DNA of 13,283 bases from an uncultured Prevotella sp. (lineage in GTDB: Bacteria; Bacteroidota; Bacteroidia; Bacteroidales; Bacteroidaceae), in the NCBI GenBank assembly GCA_900547085.1, contig URFI01000040.1:1-13283 (forward strand), written 5' to 3'. The position numbers and the translations under genes are program-made. Under the pieces are notes generated by a model. It was given only the letters and a program-made list of their open reading frames with translations. It was not told the origin of the DNA and did no database searches. Positions 1-6,380 of this stretch are shown piece after piece (position 1 is the stretch's first letter; the number at the start of each line of letters is the position of its first letter).

Positions 1-90
1 GGGACCTCTTTATTTAATTCTCCTTATTTCTTACATAGAAAGCATTATCACATTCTTACAAAAAAGAACTAAAAGAGACCTCGCTTTCCT

Positions 91-222
91 ATGTACATTT
101 TCATTTTTTATGGTTATAATTATATTAAACTTCCTATCAAGAAATTAGCAGCAAGGATAGTTCCTTATGTTGGTTGGGAATGGGGAGACTCTTCTGCTGC
201 ATACAGCATCTCTAATCTATAA
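91..222 (+). CDS. Doubtful 43-residue hypothetical ORF
   Basis: ATG at 91 to TAA at 220-222 encodes 43 residues. The N-terminus is aromatic and hydrophobic (MYIFIFYGYNYIKLP). A short basic stretch follows (KKLAARI), then a Gly/Trp-rich tail (PYVGWEWGDSSAAYSISNL). There is no Shine-Dalgarno sequence or promoter box in front. The same frame stays open from base 1 to a stop at 70-72. The tail looks more protein-like than random AT-rich DNA usually does, so it could be a small peptide gene or the remnant of a decayed gene. I do not recognise it. Confidence 0.12.
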   Translation: MYIFIFYGYNYIKLPIKKLAARIVPYVGWEWGDSSAAYSISNL

Positions 223-263
223 TGATCATAAGAAATGAGGGAAATCGTTCTTACTCACATTTC

Positions 264-386
264 CTATTTCTTACTGCACGCAAGCATGACTTTTCCAATC
301 TCGCTGAGTATTTTTTTTGTATTCTCCCAACCAAGCAAACCCAATTCAAGAACAAACACCTTCAGCAACCATGGTGGCTCTTCCAT
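264..386 (-). CDS. Doubtful 40-residue hypothetical ORF
   Basis: ATG at 386-384 to TAG at 266-264 encodes 40 residues. The start is MEEPPWLLKVFVLELGLLGW and the end is Lys-rich (SEIGKVMLACSKK). The frame continues upstream without a stop to about base 440, with a GTG at 407. AGGAGG lies just one base before the ATG, too close to act as a normal Shine-Dalgarno sequence. About 26 of 40 codons begin with a purine, which is mildly coding-like, and the amphipathic, charged composition looks more natural than that of the 68-residue frame on the opposite strand (235-441). It may be a small gene or a degraded fragment. Family unknown. Confidence 0.2.
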   Translation of the reverse strand: MEEPPWLLKVFVLELGLLGWENTKKILSEIGKVMLACSKK

Positions 387-530
387 GCCTCCTAACGGAA
401 TAAACACAGCCCGAAAAATAATAATTTTCCCACTTTTTTAAGAGAAAAGTAGTGAACCACTTTTGTCTTCCTTGAACGATGGCAGAATCAATAAAGATAA
501 GGGCGAAACAGCAATTTCATTATTTTTAAG

Positions 531-538
531 TACCTTTG
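531..538 (+). promoter_or_regulatory. Bacteroidetes-type -7 box for fabI
   Basis: TACCTTTG matches the Bacteroidetes primary sigma -7 consensus TAnnTTTG exactly and ends 24 bases before the fabI ATG. The -33 TTTG element is poor; the expected position holds only an AT-rich run with TTTC at 515-518. Transcription would start a few bases downstream and give a leader of about 20 bases without a Shine-Dalgarno sequence, as is common in this phylum. Confidence 0.5.
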
Positions 539-562
539 TTGCCAAACTCTTAATATAGAAAT

Positions 563-1420
563 ATGGGTAACAACTTATTATCAGGAAAAAGAGGCATCAT
601 CTTTGGTGCCCTTAATGAGCGATCTATCGCTTGGAAAGTAGCTGAAAGAGCTGTTGAAGAAGGTGCTAAAATCACATTATCAAACACGCCAGTGGCAGTT
701 AGAATGGGCACAGTGAGCGCCTTATCTGAAAAGCTTCATTGCGAAGTAATACCCGCTGATGCTACCAGCGTCGAGGACTTGGAGAATGTGTTCAAACAAT
801 CTATGGAGATTCTTGGTGGCAAAATCGACTTCGTGTTGCATGCCATCGGTATGTCACCCAACGTTCGTAAGCATCGTACTTACGATGACTTGGACTACAA
901 AATGTTGGACACGACGCTCGATATTTCGGCTGTTTCTTTCCATAAGATGATACAAAGCGCCAAGAAATTGGATGCCATTAACGAATATGGGTCTATCGTT
1001 GCGCTCAGTTATGTAGCCGCACAACGCACTTTCTTCGGCTATAATGACATGGCAGATGCCAAGGCTTTGTTGGAAAGCATTGCGCGTAGCTTCGGCTATA
1101 TCTATGGCCGAGAGAAGCATGTGCGCATCAACACCATCTCACAATCACCCACCCTCACCACCGCTGGTCAAGGAGTGAAGGGCATGGATAAGCTCTTCGA
1201 CTTTGCCAACCGCATGTCTCCACTGGGCAACGCGTCGGCAGAAGAGTGTGCTGACTATTGCATCGTGATGTTCTCTGACCTCACCAAGAAGGTCACCATG
1301 CAGAACCTTTATCACGATGGTGGCTTCTCTAACGTGGGAATGAGCCTGCGCGCCATGGCCACTTACGAGAAGGGACTGGATGAATATAAAGACGAAAACG
1401 GAAAAATTATCTACGGATAA
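563..1420 (+). CDS. fabI: Enoyl-[acyl-carrier-protein] reductase (NADH), FabI
   Basis: FabI catalyses the last reduction of each type II fatty-acid elongation cycle, turning trans-2-enoyl-ACP into acyl-ACP with NAD(P)H in the cytoplasm. The 285-residue protein is a complete short-chain dehydrogenase fold. The N-terminal cofactor loop is the FabI-specific GALNERSIAWKVA (about residues 15-27). HAIGMSP (93-99) lines the cofactor and substrate pocket. The catalytic set is Y150, Y160 and K167, giving the FabI Tyr-x6-Lys spacing. The dinucleotide-binding ISQSP motif is at 192-196 and HDGGFSNVG at 251-259. It is about 20 residues longer than the E. coli enzyme, with the extra length at the C-terminal tail (about 263-285), as I recall for Bacteroidetes FabI. 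The ATG at 563 is chosen because the first motif starts within about 15 residues and a -7 box lies just upstream. A strong terminator follows, so the gene is probably monocistronic. As a FabI enzyme it belongs to the triclosan-target class; sensitivity cannot be read from sequence alone. Confidence 0.97.
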   Translation: MGNNLLSGKRGIIFGALNERSIAWKVAERAVEEGAKITLSNTPVAVRMGTVSALSEKLHCEVIPADATSVEDLENVFKQSMEILGGKIDFVLHAIGMSPNVRKHRTYDDLDYKMLDTTLDISAVSFHKMIQSAKKLDAINEYGSIVALSYVAAQRTFFGYNDMADAKALLESIARSFGYIYGREKHVRINTISQSPTLTTAGQGVKGMDKLFDFANRMSPLGNASAEECADYCIVMFSDLTKKVTMQNLYHDGGFSNVGMSLRAMATYEKGLDEYKDENGKIIYG

Positions 1421-1444
1421 ACACGTTATAACAATCAATTGTAA

Positions 1445-1478
1445 GGGCGACGCTACCGATGTAACGTCGCCCCTTTTT
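1445..1478 (+). terminator. Intrinsic terminator of fabI
   Basis: GGGCGACG (1445-1452) pairs perfectly with CGTCGCCC (1465-1472). Inside lie one C/A mismatch and a further TAC/GTA stem closed by a CGAT tetraloop. A CTTTTT run follows on the + strand, 25 bases after the fabI stop. On the - strand the hairpin is followed only by TTACAATTG, a poor U-tract. It is therefore a good fabI terminator and at best a weak one for the convergent serpin transcript. Confidence 0.9.
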
Positions 1479-1523
1479 ATTTCTTGCGCTAAAAGAGCAA
1501 TCTGCCAACGGTCTAAGAACCAT

Positions 1524-2765
1524 TTACTTGCCTTGATAAGTACCCATGAAGAAGATGGTACCCGTACTGTGTTCAACAATGGCATACATGAAAGGACGGT
1601 TGGCATGGAACATAATGGGCTTAGAAGGAGGAAGTGCTGTTTCCCCAGTTTCAACCGCCGTAACGGCTGCAGCCTTTGAACCTTCTTCATCAACCTCAAT
1701 CTTTGCCTTCTGCAAAACCGTAGAAACAAAAGCTTTTGCAACAGACATTTTTGTCAAATCGGCTTTTTCACGGTCGAACATTGTGCTCATCCCTAACAGC
1801 TTCAATACATCGTTCAACTCACGAGTGTACGCAGATGTAAAGCGTGGAAGCTTCAAATCAACTTTACTGCTATATGTGCTCTTCAGATTGTCTTTCCACT
1901 TTTTAGCATCCATGGTCTGCAACAAGCTCGACAAATCCTTTCCCTCACGAGGCAAAAGCACCACCATTTCGTACGATCCATTGCCGTATGGAAGCACCAC
2001 GGTCTGATAGTTGTCGTTCTCAGCAGCAAAGAATCGCTCTTTCTGATGCATCATCTTCACCGACAACTTCTTGCCATCCGCCTGCGTAAACGATTCTTGC
2101 TGCGTACGCTTTTTATCAAACTGCCGATACCAAATGCCTTTGAAATACAACGCATTGAGTAGATAGGTAACCGCATCCGGATTGACACGATCCAACAATT
2201 GCGGCACCATACCGTGCGTGAGTTCACTCGCCCAGAGATTGATAAACGACAAAGTAGCTGGCGAACTGAAATCTTGATTGGTTACAAGCGCTTGATATTG
2301 TTTTTCAACCACATTCTTAAAGTCTGGCTGCAGCGGTTTATTTTTGTTCGCAACCACTGCATTGGCCATCGAAACCTTGGTAGACTTGTCCAACTTTGGC
2401 GATTCCATCATGAGTTGATGGCAAAGAGAATTGATGTCATCCACCTTGCCCGAACGGAATTCAAGACCCTCCAAGATTTCTTTCTGTGTATCTCCTACCG
2501 CCCCATTGGCCAGCATGCCGAGCGCATAGGTCACGCTCAGCGGCGAGACAAACACGTCTTGTTGCTCGCCTTTCGACACCTCTTTAAAGAACTTCCAAGC
2601 AAATTCATTGCTGTTTTCTACTTGCGCTTGCTGCGCTGTTGTCAGCTTGATGGTTCCCGGATTATACTTCACGTTAGGTGTAACAGGTTCGTCTTCACTA
2701 CACGATGTCAGCATACCAACCGATAAACAACATGCACCAATTAAAGGAAAAAAATGTTTCATCAT
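1524..2765 (-). CDS. Serpin-family protease inhibitor, predicted surface lipoprotein
   Basis: The 413-residue protein is a full-length serpin (family I4), a suicide inhibitor of serine or cysteine proteases. The N-terminus is a lipoprotein signal with lipobox LTSC (C22). The next residues, SEDEP, resemble the acidic lipoprotein export signal that places Bacteroidetes lipoproteins on the cell surface. Serpin landmarks are VFVSPLSVTYALGML (71-85), the NALYFKG shutter segment (204-210), the hinge EEGSKAAAVTA (360-370), and the C-terminal signature HANRPFMYAI (387-396) with FFMGTYQGK at the end. The hinge has Ser at P14 and small residues at P12-P10, the pattern of inhibitory serpins. Seventeen-residue spacing from E360 puts P1 at T376 and P1' at A377. 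It is last in a leftward run, 82 bases after the channel gene, with no clear -7 box of its own. ATG codons at 2765 and 2762 are both usable. Possible targets are host or competitor proteases, by analogy with miropin of Tannerella; this is inference. Confidence 0.95.
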   Translation of the reverse strand: MMKHFFPLIGACCLSVGMLTSCSEDEPVTPNVKYNPGTIKLTTAQQAQVENSNEFAWKFFKEVSKGEQQDVFVSPLSVTYALGMLANGAVGDTQKEILEGLEFRSGKVDDINSLCHQLMMESPKLDKSTKVSMANAVVANKNKPLQPDFKNVVEKQYQALVTNQDFSSPATLSFINLWASELTHGMVPQLLDRVNPDAVTYLLNALYFKGIWYRQFDKKRTQQESFTQADGKKLSVKMMHQKERFFAAENDNYQTVVLPYGNGSYEMVVLLPREGKDLSSLLQTMDAKKWKDNLKSTYSSKVDLKLPRFTSAYTRELNDVLKLLGMSTMFDREKADLTKMSVAKAFVSTVLQKAKIEVDEEGSKAAAVTAVETGETALPPSKPIMFHANRPFMYAIVEHSTGTIFFMGTYQGK

Positions 2766-2847
2766 ATCTATTCTGTTTTAGTTATCTATTGATAGAATGA
2801 CGAAAACATTGAAATCTTGCACCGATTTACAATTTATTTTTATTTTT

Positions 2848-4059
2848 TTATCCCAACAGCTGCTTGACTTGAGGCATTACAGAAGAACGTTCGTAGATGT
2901 GCAAGCCAAACACAGGTGCCATGGTGTACGCCCATTCCATGATTTCTGCCATGTTATGTTCGTAGACAATCCACTCTTTATTGCTCAGGAAGAAGTAAAA
3001 CTCGATGGGCAAACCCGTGTTCGTTGCCTCTAATTGGCGTACCATGCAAGTGAAATTCGTATTGACCTCGGGCGACTTTCTGAGCCAGTTTTCCATATAT
3101 TTGCGATACAATCCCAAGTTTGTGAGGTCGCCTTTCAGTTCTTGCGCCGTCAGAAATCCCTTCTCCTGACACATATCCTTCAACTCCTGTGTTGCCGGTT
3201 TAATGGACAGAAAATCGAAATAAACCAGTCGTTTCACACGTCTTCCGCCACTTTCCTGCATGCCTTTCCAGTTTTGGAACGACCCATCGACCAGCGTTTT
3301 TGGCGACACTGTCACAATAGTGTTGTCAAAATTCTGCACTTTTACCGTGGTTAGCGTCATCTCCATCACCTCACCATCCACGGGTGTCGACGGCACTGTA
3401 ATCCAGTCGCCACGTCGAATCATGTCGTTACTGGTAAGACGGATGCCGGCCACCAGACCCTCGATGGTGTCCTTAAACACCAACATCAGCACGGCAGAGG
3501 TAGCACCCAGTCCGGCAAACAGCTTCATCGGACTCTTGCCTATCACCAAGGCAACCACCACGATGACACCGATGAAGATGGCAACAATCTTCAATACGCC
3601 GCAGAACGATTGCAAATACTGCTGTCTACTCGAGCTTTGCGTAGTCTCGAGATTGCGGAACGAGTTGATCACGGCAATGCCCAACTGCACTGATGCCACC
3701 GTGATGTAGATGCTGGTAAGCCGGTTGAGCATCTCTTGCACAAACGGTGCTTCATAGAACACCAATGGCAAGAGTTTGTAAATAACTACCGCTGGAACGA
3801 TGGCGCAAACCTTGAGCAGCACATCGCGGTTGAACAGCACGTCGTCCCACTTGGCCTTAGTTCGCGCCGTGAGCCGGTTGATGACTGGTATCAGCAGTTT
3901 TTTGGCGATAATGTAGCTAAGCCAAGAAAAGAAAATGGCTGCCAACGACATCGACACATACCGCACAACGGGCACTGCCGCACCTGTAATTCCACACATT
4001 TGGATGAGTTCTTCCACAACACTTCGTATCTGATTCATCGTTTCTGTAATATCCCACAT
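2848..4059 (-). CDS. MscS-family mechanosensitive ion channel, YbdG-like
   Basis: This 403-residue inner-membrane channel should open under membrane tension to release solutes on hypo-osmotic shock. Hydrophobic segments lie at about 32-54, 81-101, 112-133 and 153-173. The pore-lining helix at about 180-207 contains GLGATSAVLMLVFKD and then GLVAGIRL. The following block NDMIRRGDWI, then TTVKVQNFDNTIVTVSP (237-253) and SFQNWKGM (260-267), closely resembles E. coli YbdG, the miniconductance channel of about 415 residues, rather than the smaller MscS. The rest is the cytoplasmic beta domain and vestibule. The ATG at 4059 is the first Met of the open frame before the amphipathic N-terminus and follows the dacB stop by 45 bases, so co-transcription with dacB is likely. 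No regulatory element is visible in that gap except a 7-bp inverted repeat (4098-4104 with 4120-4126) across the dacB stop. Confidence 0.95.
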   Translation of the reverse strand: MWDITETMNQIRSVVEELIQMCGITGAAVPVVRYVSMSLAAIFFSWLSYIIAKKLLIPVINRLTARTKAKWDDVLFNRDVLLKVCAIVPAVVIYKLLPLVFYEAPFVQEMLNRLTSIYITVASVQLGIAVINSFRNLETTQSSSRQQYLQSFCGVLKIVAIFIGVIVVVALVIGKSPMKLFAGLGATSAVLMLVFKDTIEGLVAGIRLTSNDMIRRGDWITVPSTPVDGEVMEMTLTTVKVQNFDNTIVTVSPKTLVDGSFQNWKGMQESGGRRVKRLVYFDFLSIKPATQELKDMCQEKGFLTAQELKGDLTNLGLYRKYMENWLRKSPEVNTNFTCMVRQLEATNTGLPIEFYFFLSNKEWIVYEHNMAEIMEWAYTMAPVFGLHIYERSSVMPQVKQLLG

Positions 4060-4104
4060 AATCTTTTATTGTTTATTCGTGAATAATTTATCTTGACCCA
4101 TGCG

Positions 4105-5367
4105 TCATGGTAAGCACAACGCATGGCAAACTCTGTCTTGAAAAGCGCGCCCGTTCTTACCGTACATCACCCCTTGGTTGATGATGGCAAAGCACAGCAG
4201 GTGCCCGTTTGAAGCCTCACAATAGCCCGCCAGACTTGTCACACCCGTCACGGTGCCCGTCTTGGCCCACACCTTTCCGCGGGTATAGGTGCCTCTCAGG
4301 CGTTTTTTCAACGTACCATCCACACCCGCAGTTGGCATCGATGGCAGCAGATGATGGTAAATGTTTTGGTGTTGATAGCCATATTTAAGCAACTTCACCA
4401 GCAGTTCTACGCTGACATAATTGTACAATGACAATCCGCTACCGTCGGCTATTTTATACCGAGAGGCATCCAGTCCCACCTTATTAATTAGTCGGCGTAC
4501 CACCGACCGCGCCTCTTTGGCCGTCACCGTTCGGCCGTTTTCACGCGGCACCAGTTGAAAAAACAGCGCCTCGGCATACAGATTGTCGCTTTTTTTCATC
4601 ATCGGCAGCAAGATTTGGTCAATGCTGTGCGTCCGTTCACAAATGCGAATAGCCTCGGCAGGGCACTTCGCCACCGAACTGAACGCCTCCACTTGGATGC
4701 CGGCCTCACGCAGCTCTTTCTCAAACTCGGTCATGAAATGGTCTTTACGCCTGTACACCAAGGGCGACAACACGGGATTGTCGTCGTCCCAACACCATCC
4801 TTCACCCAACACGTCAAGGTCTTTCATACTTTTGTCGGCATAAAGATTGCCGCGTATGGTGTCCACGCCAAGCGTTTTCATGCAATGGGTAAAAGCACGC
4901 ATGTCATCTCTACCAAACTTCGGATCAAAGCCCCCAACGCAGTAGAGATCACCTGTGAGGGTGCGATTTTGTATCGTTCCGGTGTAATAGAGTGCGGTCT
5001 TGAACTGATAACTGCCGCCCAACTTGTCGAGTGCGGTGATGGCTGTAACCACTTTCATAGTGCTGGCGGGGCGCATCAGTTGACGCTCGTTGTGGGCGTA
5101 GATAACACTGTCGGCCGTGAGGTCGTACACCATCATTCCCAACTGCGAGGTTTCAAACATGTCGTGCGTAAGCAATTTGTCAATTCGTGCTTGCGCATTT
5201 TGTGGCCAAGGCAGTGCCACGCTGTCGTCCGAGAGCGTGTCCGTTAAGGCCACGTCGGTCACTTCCGAACTGTCGTTATCCGCTATGTCTTCGTAAACCA
5301 CCTGTGCCTGAAGGGGCATGTACATGCCCAAAAGAAGCAAACAGGAAAGAATTTTTAATCTATTCAT
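4105..5367 (-). CDS. dacB: D-alanyl-D-alanine carboxypeptidase/endopeptidase, PBP4 type (family S13)
   Basis: The 420-residue periplasmic penicillin-binding protein should trim the terminal D-Ala from peptidoglycan peptides and may cut D-Ala-mDAP cross-links. A signal peptide covers about residues 1-21 (MNRLKILSCLLLLGMYMPLQA), with likely cleavage before Q22. All three active-site motifs of the fold are present: STMK (S102 nucleophile, K105), SDN (260-262) and KTG (369-371). A Glu/Asp/Ser/Thr-rich linker (about 26-55) follows the signal. Only about 158 residues separate the STMK and SDN motifs, against about 244 in E. coli DacB as I remember it, so part of the domain inserted there in the E. 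coli enzyme is missing. There are about nine cysteines after the signal, many for a periplasmic protein. The start codon overlaps the stop of the upstream PH-like gene as ATGA, which suggests translational coupling. No gene for a class A PBP or cell-division protein lies nearby. Confidence 0.95.
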   Translation of the reverse strand: MNRLKILSCLLLLGMYMPLQAQVVYEDIADNDSSEVTDVALTDTLSDDSVALPWPQNAQARIDKLLTHDMFETSQLGMMVYDLTADSVIYAHNERQLMRPASTMKVVTAITALDKLGGSYQFKTALYYTGTIQNRTLTGDLYCVGGFDPKFGRDDMRAFTHCMKTLGVDTIRGNLYADKSMKDLDVLGEGWCWDDDNPVLSPLVYRRKDHFMTEFEKELREAGIQVEAFSSVAKCPAEAIRICERTHSIDQILLPMMKKSDNLYAEALFFQLVPRENGRTVTAKEARSVVRRLINKVGLDASRYKIADGSGLSLYNYVSVELLVKLLKYGYQHQNIYHHLLPSMPTAGVDGTLKKRLRGTYTRGKVWAKTGTVTGVTSLAGYCEASNGHLLCFAIINQGVMYGKNGRAFQDRVCHALCLP

Positions 5368-5807
5368 GTGTTTTGTGATGCGGAAGATGCAACCTCCGCC
5401 TGCTGACGCTTTGTTAATTCTTCTACAAACGCCTGTTCGTCCTTGGGTTGAACCGCCACCAAATGATGGGCACCATACTCGATGAGCAAGTAGTGAGACA
5501 GCCCAAAGTTGGTGTGCATCACCTTACATTGTACCACATCACGAAGGGGGACGCTTTGACTGCGCGAAAAACGCCCTTTATCTATCAACAGAAATTCCAT
5601 CTCCTCATCACGGTCAATGGGCTTGACACACGCAAAGGTATAGGTGGTGTGCAGCACACGTTCAATCATGCCCACGATGATGATAACGACCAACAGCCCG
5701 AATATAGCTTGCTTAATCCAAAAAAGATAGACAACAAGCATCGTAAAGAGTGCTAAGCCACACTTAAATCCCAAGGTGAGTCGTTGATGAAAAACACGTT
5801 GTGCCAT
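5364..5807 (-). CDS. Small membrane protein with bacterial PH-like domain
   Basis: The 147-residue protein has a basic N-terminus and two adjacent hydrophobic helices (about 14-30 and 34-51). A cytoplasmic domain of about 80 residues follows with alternating beta strands: MEFLLIDKGRFSRS, VPLRDVVQCKV, HYLLIEYGAHHLVAVQP. It ends in a short helix, KDEQAFVEELTKRQ. This is the layout of the bacterial pleckstrin-homology-like (bPH/YdbT-type) membrane proteins; the strand-then-P-K-D-x-x-x-F-x-x-x-L ending is characteristic. Specific function is unknown. It is the first gene of the leftward run and its TGA overlaps the dacB ATG, so its product may act with or affect DacB at the membrane, which is inference. 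The ATG at 5807 follows a -7 box and a perfect palindrome and has no Shine-Dalgarno sequence. Confidence 0.85.
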   Translation of the reverse strand: MAQRVFHQRLTLGFKCGLALFTMLVVYLFWIKQAIFGLLVVIIIVGMIERVLHTTYTFACVKPIDRDEEMEFLLIDKGRFSRSQSVPLRDVVQCKVMHTNFGLSHYLLIEYGAHHLVAVQPKDEQAFVEELTKRQQAEVASSASQNT

Positions 5808-5830
5808 GTATAAATAATAGCCTTATTGGA

Positions 5831-5847
5831 CAAACGAACATCGTTTG
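5831..5847. promoter_or_regulatory. Perfect palindrome in the leader of the four-gene run
   Basis: CAAACGA-ACA-TCGTTTG is a perfect 7-bp inverted repeat with a 3-base centre. On the - strand it begins 6 bases downstream of the -7 box, so it lies at or just after the expected transcription start and about 23 bases before the ATG at 5807. It could be an operator for a dimeric regulator or a hairpin at the 5' end of the mRNA. No T-run follows, so it is not a terminator. Confidence 0.5.
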
Positions 5848-5853
5848 TAACTG

Positions 5854-5861
5854 CAAAAATA
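5854..5861 (-). promoter_or_regulatory. Bacteroidetes-type -7 box for the envelope gene run
   Basis: Read on the - strand the sequence is TATTTTTG, an exact match to TAnnTTTG, about 46 bases before the ATG at 5807. The region about 20 bases further upstream reads CGGGG rather than the -33 TTTG element, so the call rests on the -7 box and its position in the only sizeable gap before this gene run. Confidence 0.45.
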
Positions 5862-6129
5862 CGAAATTATTCACGTTTTCCCCGCTCACATGCAGATATT
5901 TACATTCTTTTACAATCGGGTTATACGCCGTAAGGTTTGCCCCTCAACAGTTCATCGGCATGCCAAAAGGCTGCCACGAGTCATCGCCATGAATATCATG
6001 GTGCGAGGATTTTGTCAAGAAAAATGGTCAGATTTTAACACTTCCGCAACACGCATTCTAGACAAAAGCAGCCCCTAAAAAGACGCTTCTGAAACCCTTT
6101 TCGGGCATAAAGCATACCCGTATGACACC

Positions 6130-6144
6130 AAAGTCAATGACTTT
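6130..6144. repeat. Perfect 7-bp inverted repeat, operator-like
   Basis: AAAGTCA-A-TGACTTT is a perfect inverted repeat with a single central base. Its compact form resembles a dimer-binding site more than an RNA hairpin. It lies about 323 bases upstream of the next start codon and about 284 bases beyond the sprA stop, so its role, if any, is unclear. It could be chance in AT-rich DNA. Confidence 0.35.
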
Positions 6145-6171
6145 ACAGCCTCAGAGCATACAGATTGGCGC

Positions 6172-6212
6172 GCAAAAGCATGCCACTAAGACGTCAAAAT
6201 GCATGCTATTGC
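6172..6212. repeat. Imperfect 12-bp hairpin with GCATGC core
   Basis: GCAAAAGCATGC (6172-6183) and GCATGCTATTGC (6201-6212) pair over 12 positions with one A/A mismatch around a 17-base loop. The loop contains the palindrome GACGTC. Neither strand has a T-run directly after the stem, so it is not a standard intrinsic terminator. It could be a processing or stabilising structure at the 3' end of the sprA mRNA, or part of a dispersed intergenic repeat. Confidence 0.45.
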
Positions 6213-6278
6213 AGGGCTAAAACATAAGTGATGAAATCAAAAAGAATACTCAAAACAAGCTAAGTAATTGAACAACAA

Positions 6279-6380
6279 TCAGAAACAAAAATGCGCTATT
6301 TTGGCGATATTTGCCGCCGAACGGTCGATGAGCGAAAATATGGAAGTATTGGCGAAGTGATTGTCAAGAAAATATCCCAT
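6279..6380 (-). CDS. Candidate 33-residue small protein after sprA
   Basis: ATG at 6380-6378 to TGA at 6281-6279 encodes 33 residues starting MGYFLDNHFANTSIFSL. A near-perfect Shine-Dalgarno sequence, AAAGGAGGTT (6387-6396 on the - strand), has its AGGAGG core 8 bases before this ATG. Such a sequence is striking in a phylum that rarely uses them, and none of the other genes here has one. An in-frame ATG also lies at 6386, too close to that core. The ORF begins 47 bases after the sprA stop and could be translated from the same mRNA. The peptide is moderately hydrophobic with no clear membrane helix and no family I recognise. It may also be chance. Confidence 0.25.
   Translation of the reverse strand: MGYFLDNHFANTSIFSLIDRSAANIAKIAHFCF

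Larger units (their letters stand above)
1..562. other. AT-rich leader region without a convincing gene
   Basis: No ORF here resembles a family I recognise. The stretch is visibly richer in A and T than the genes to its right. Three short open frames exist: 91-222 (+), 235-441 (+) and 264-386 (-). The last two lie on opposite strands of the same DNA, so at most one is real. The only confident element is the fabI promoter box near the right end. The left edge may be the 3' flank of a gene outside the window. I see no tRNA-like or rRNA-like sequence. Confidence 0.6.

Noticed and set aside
235..441. 68-codon open frame on the + strand upstream of fabI
   Set aside because: Composition is unnatural, there is no ribosome-binding site, and the opposite strand gives a more protein-like peptide.
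445..464. Hairpin AAAAGTAGT / ACCACTTTT as a possible terminator
   Set aside because: It is A/T-dominated, has a mismatch and a two-base loop, and no convincing gene ends just before it on either strand.
1145..1741. 198-codon open frame on the - strand
   Set aside because: It runs across the antisense of fabI, the fabI terminator and the serpin 3' end in another frame. Both overlapped genes are firmly identified, so this is a shadow.
4098..4126. 7-bp inverted repeat CCATGCG / CGCATGG across the dacB stop
   Set aside because: It lacks a T-run on the - strand and the channel gene follows within 45 bases; it is at best a weak structure inside the operon.
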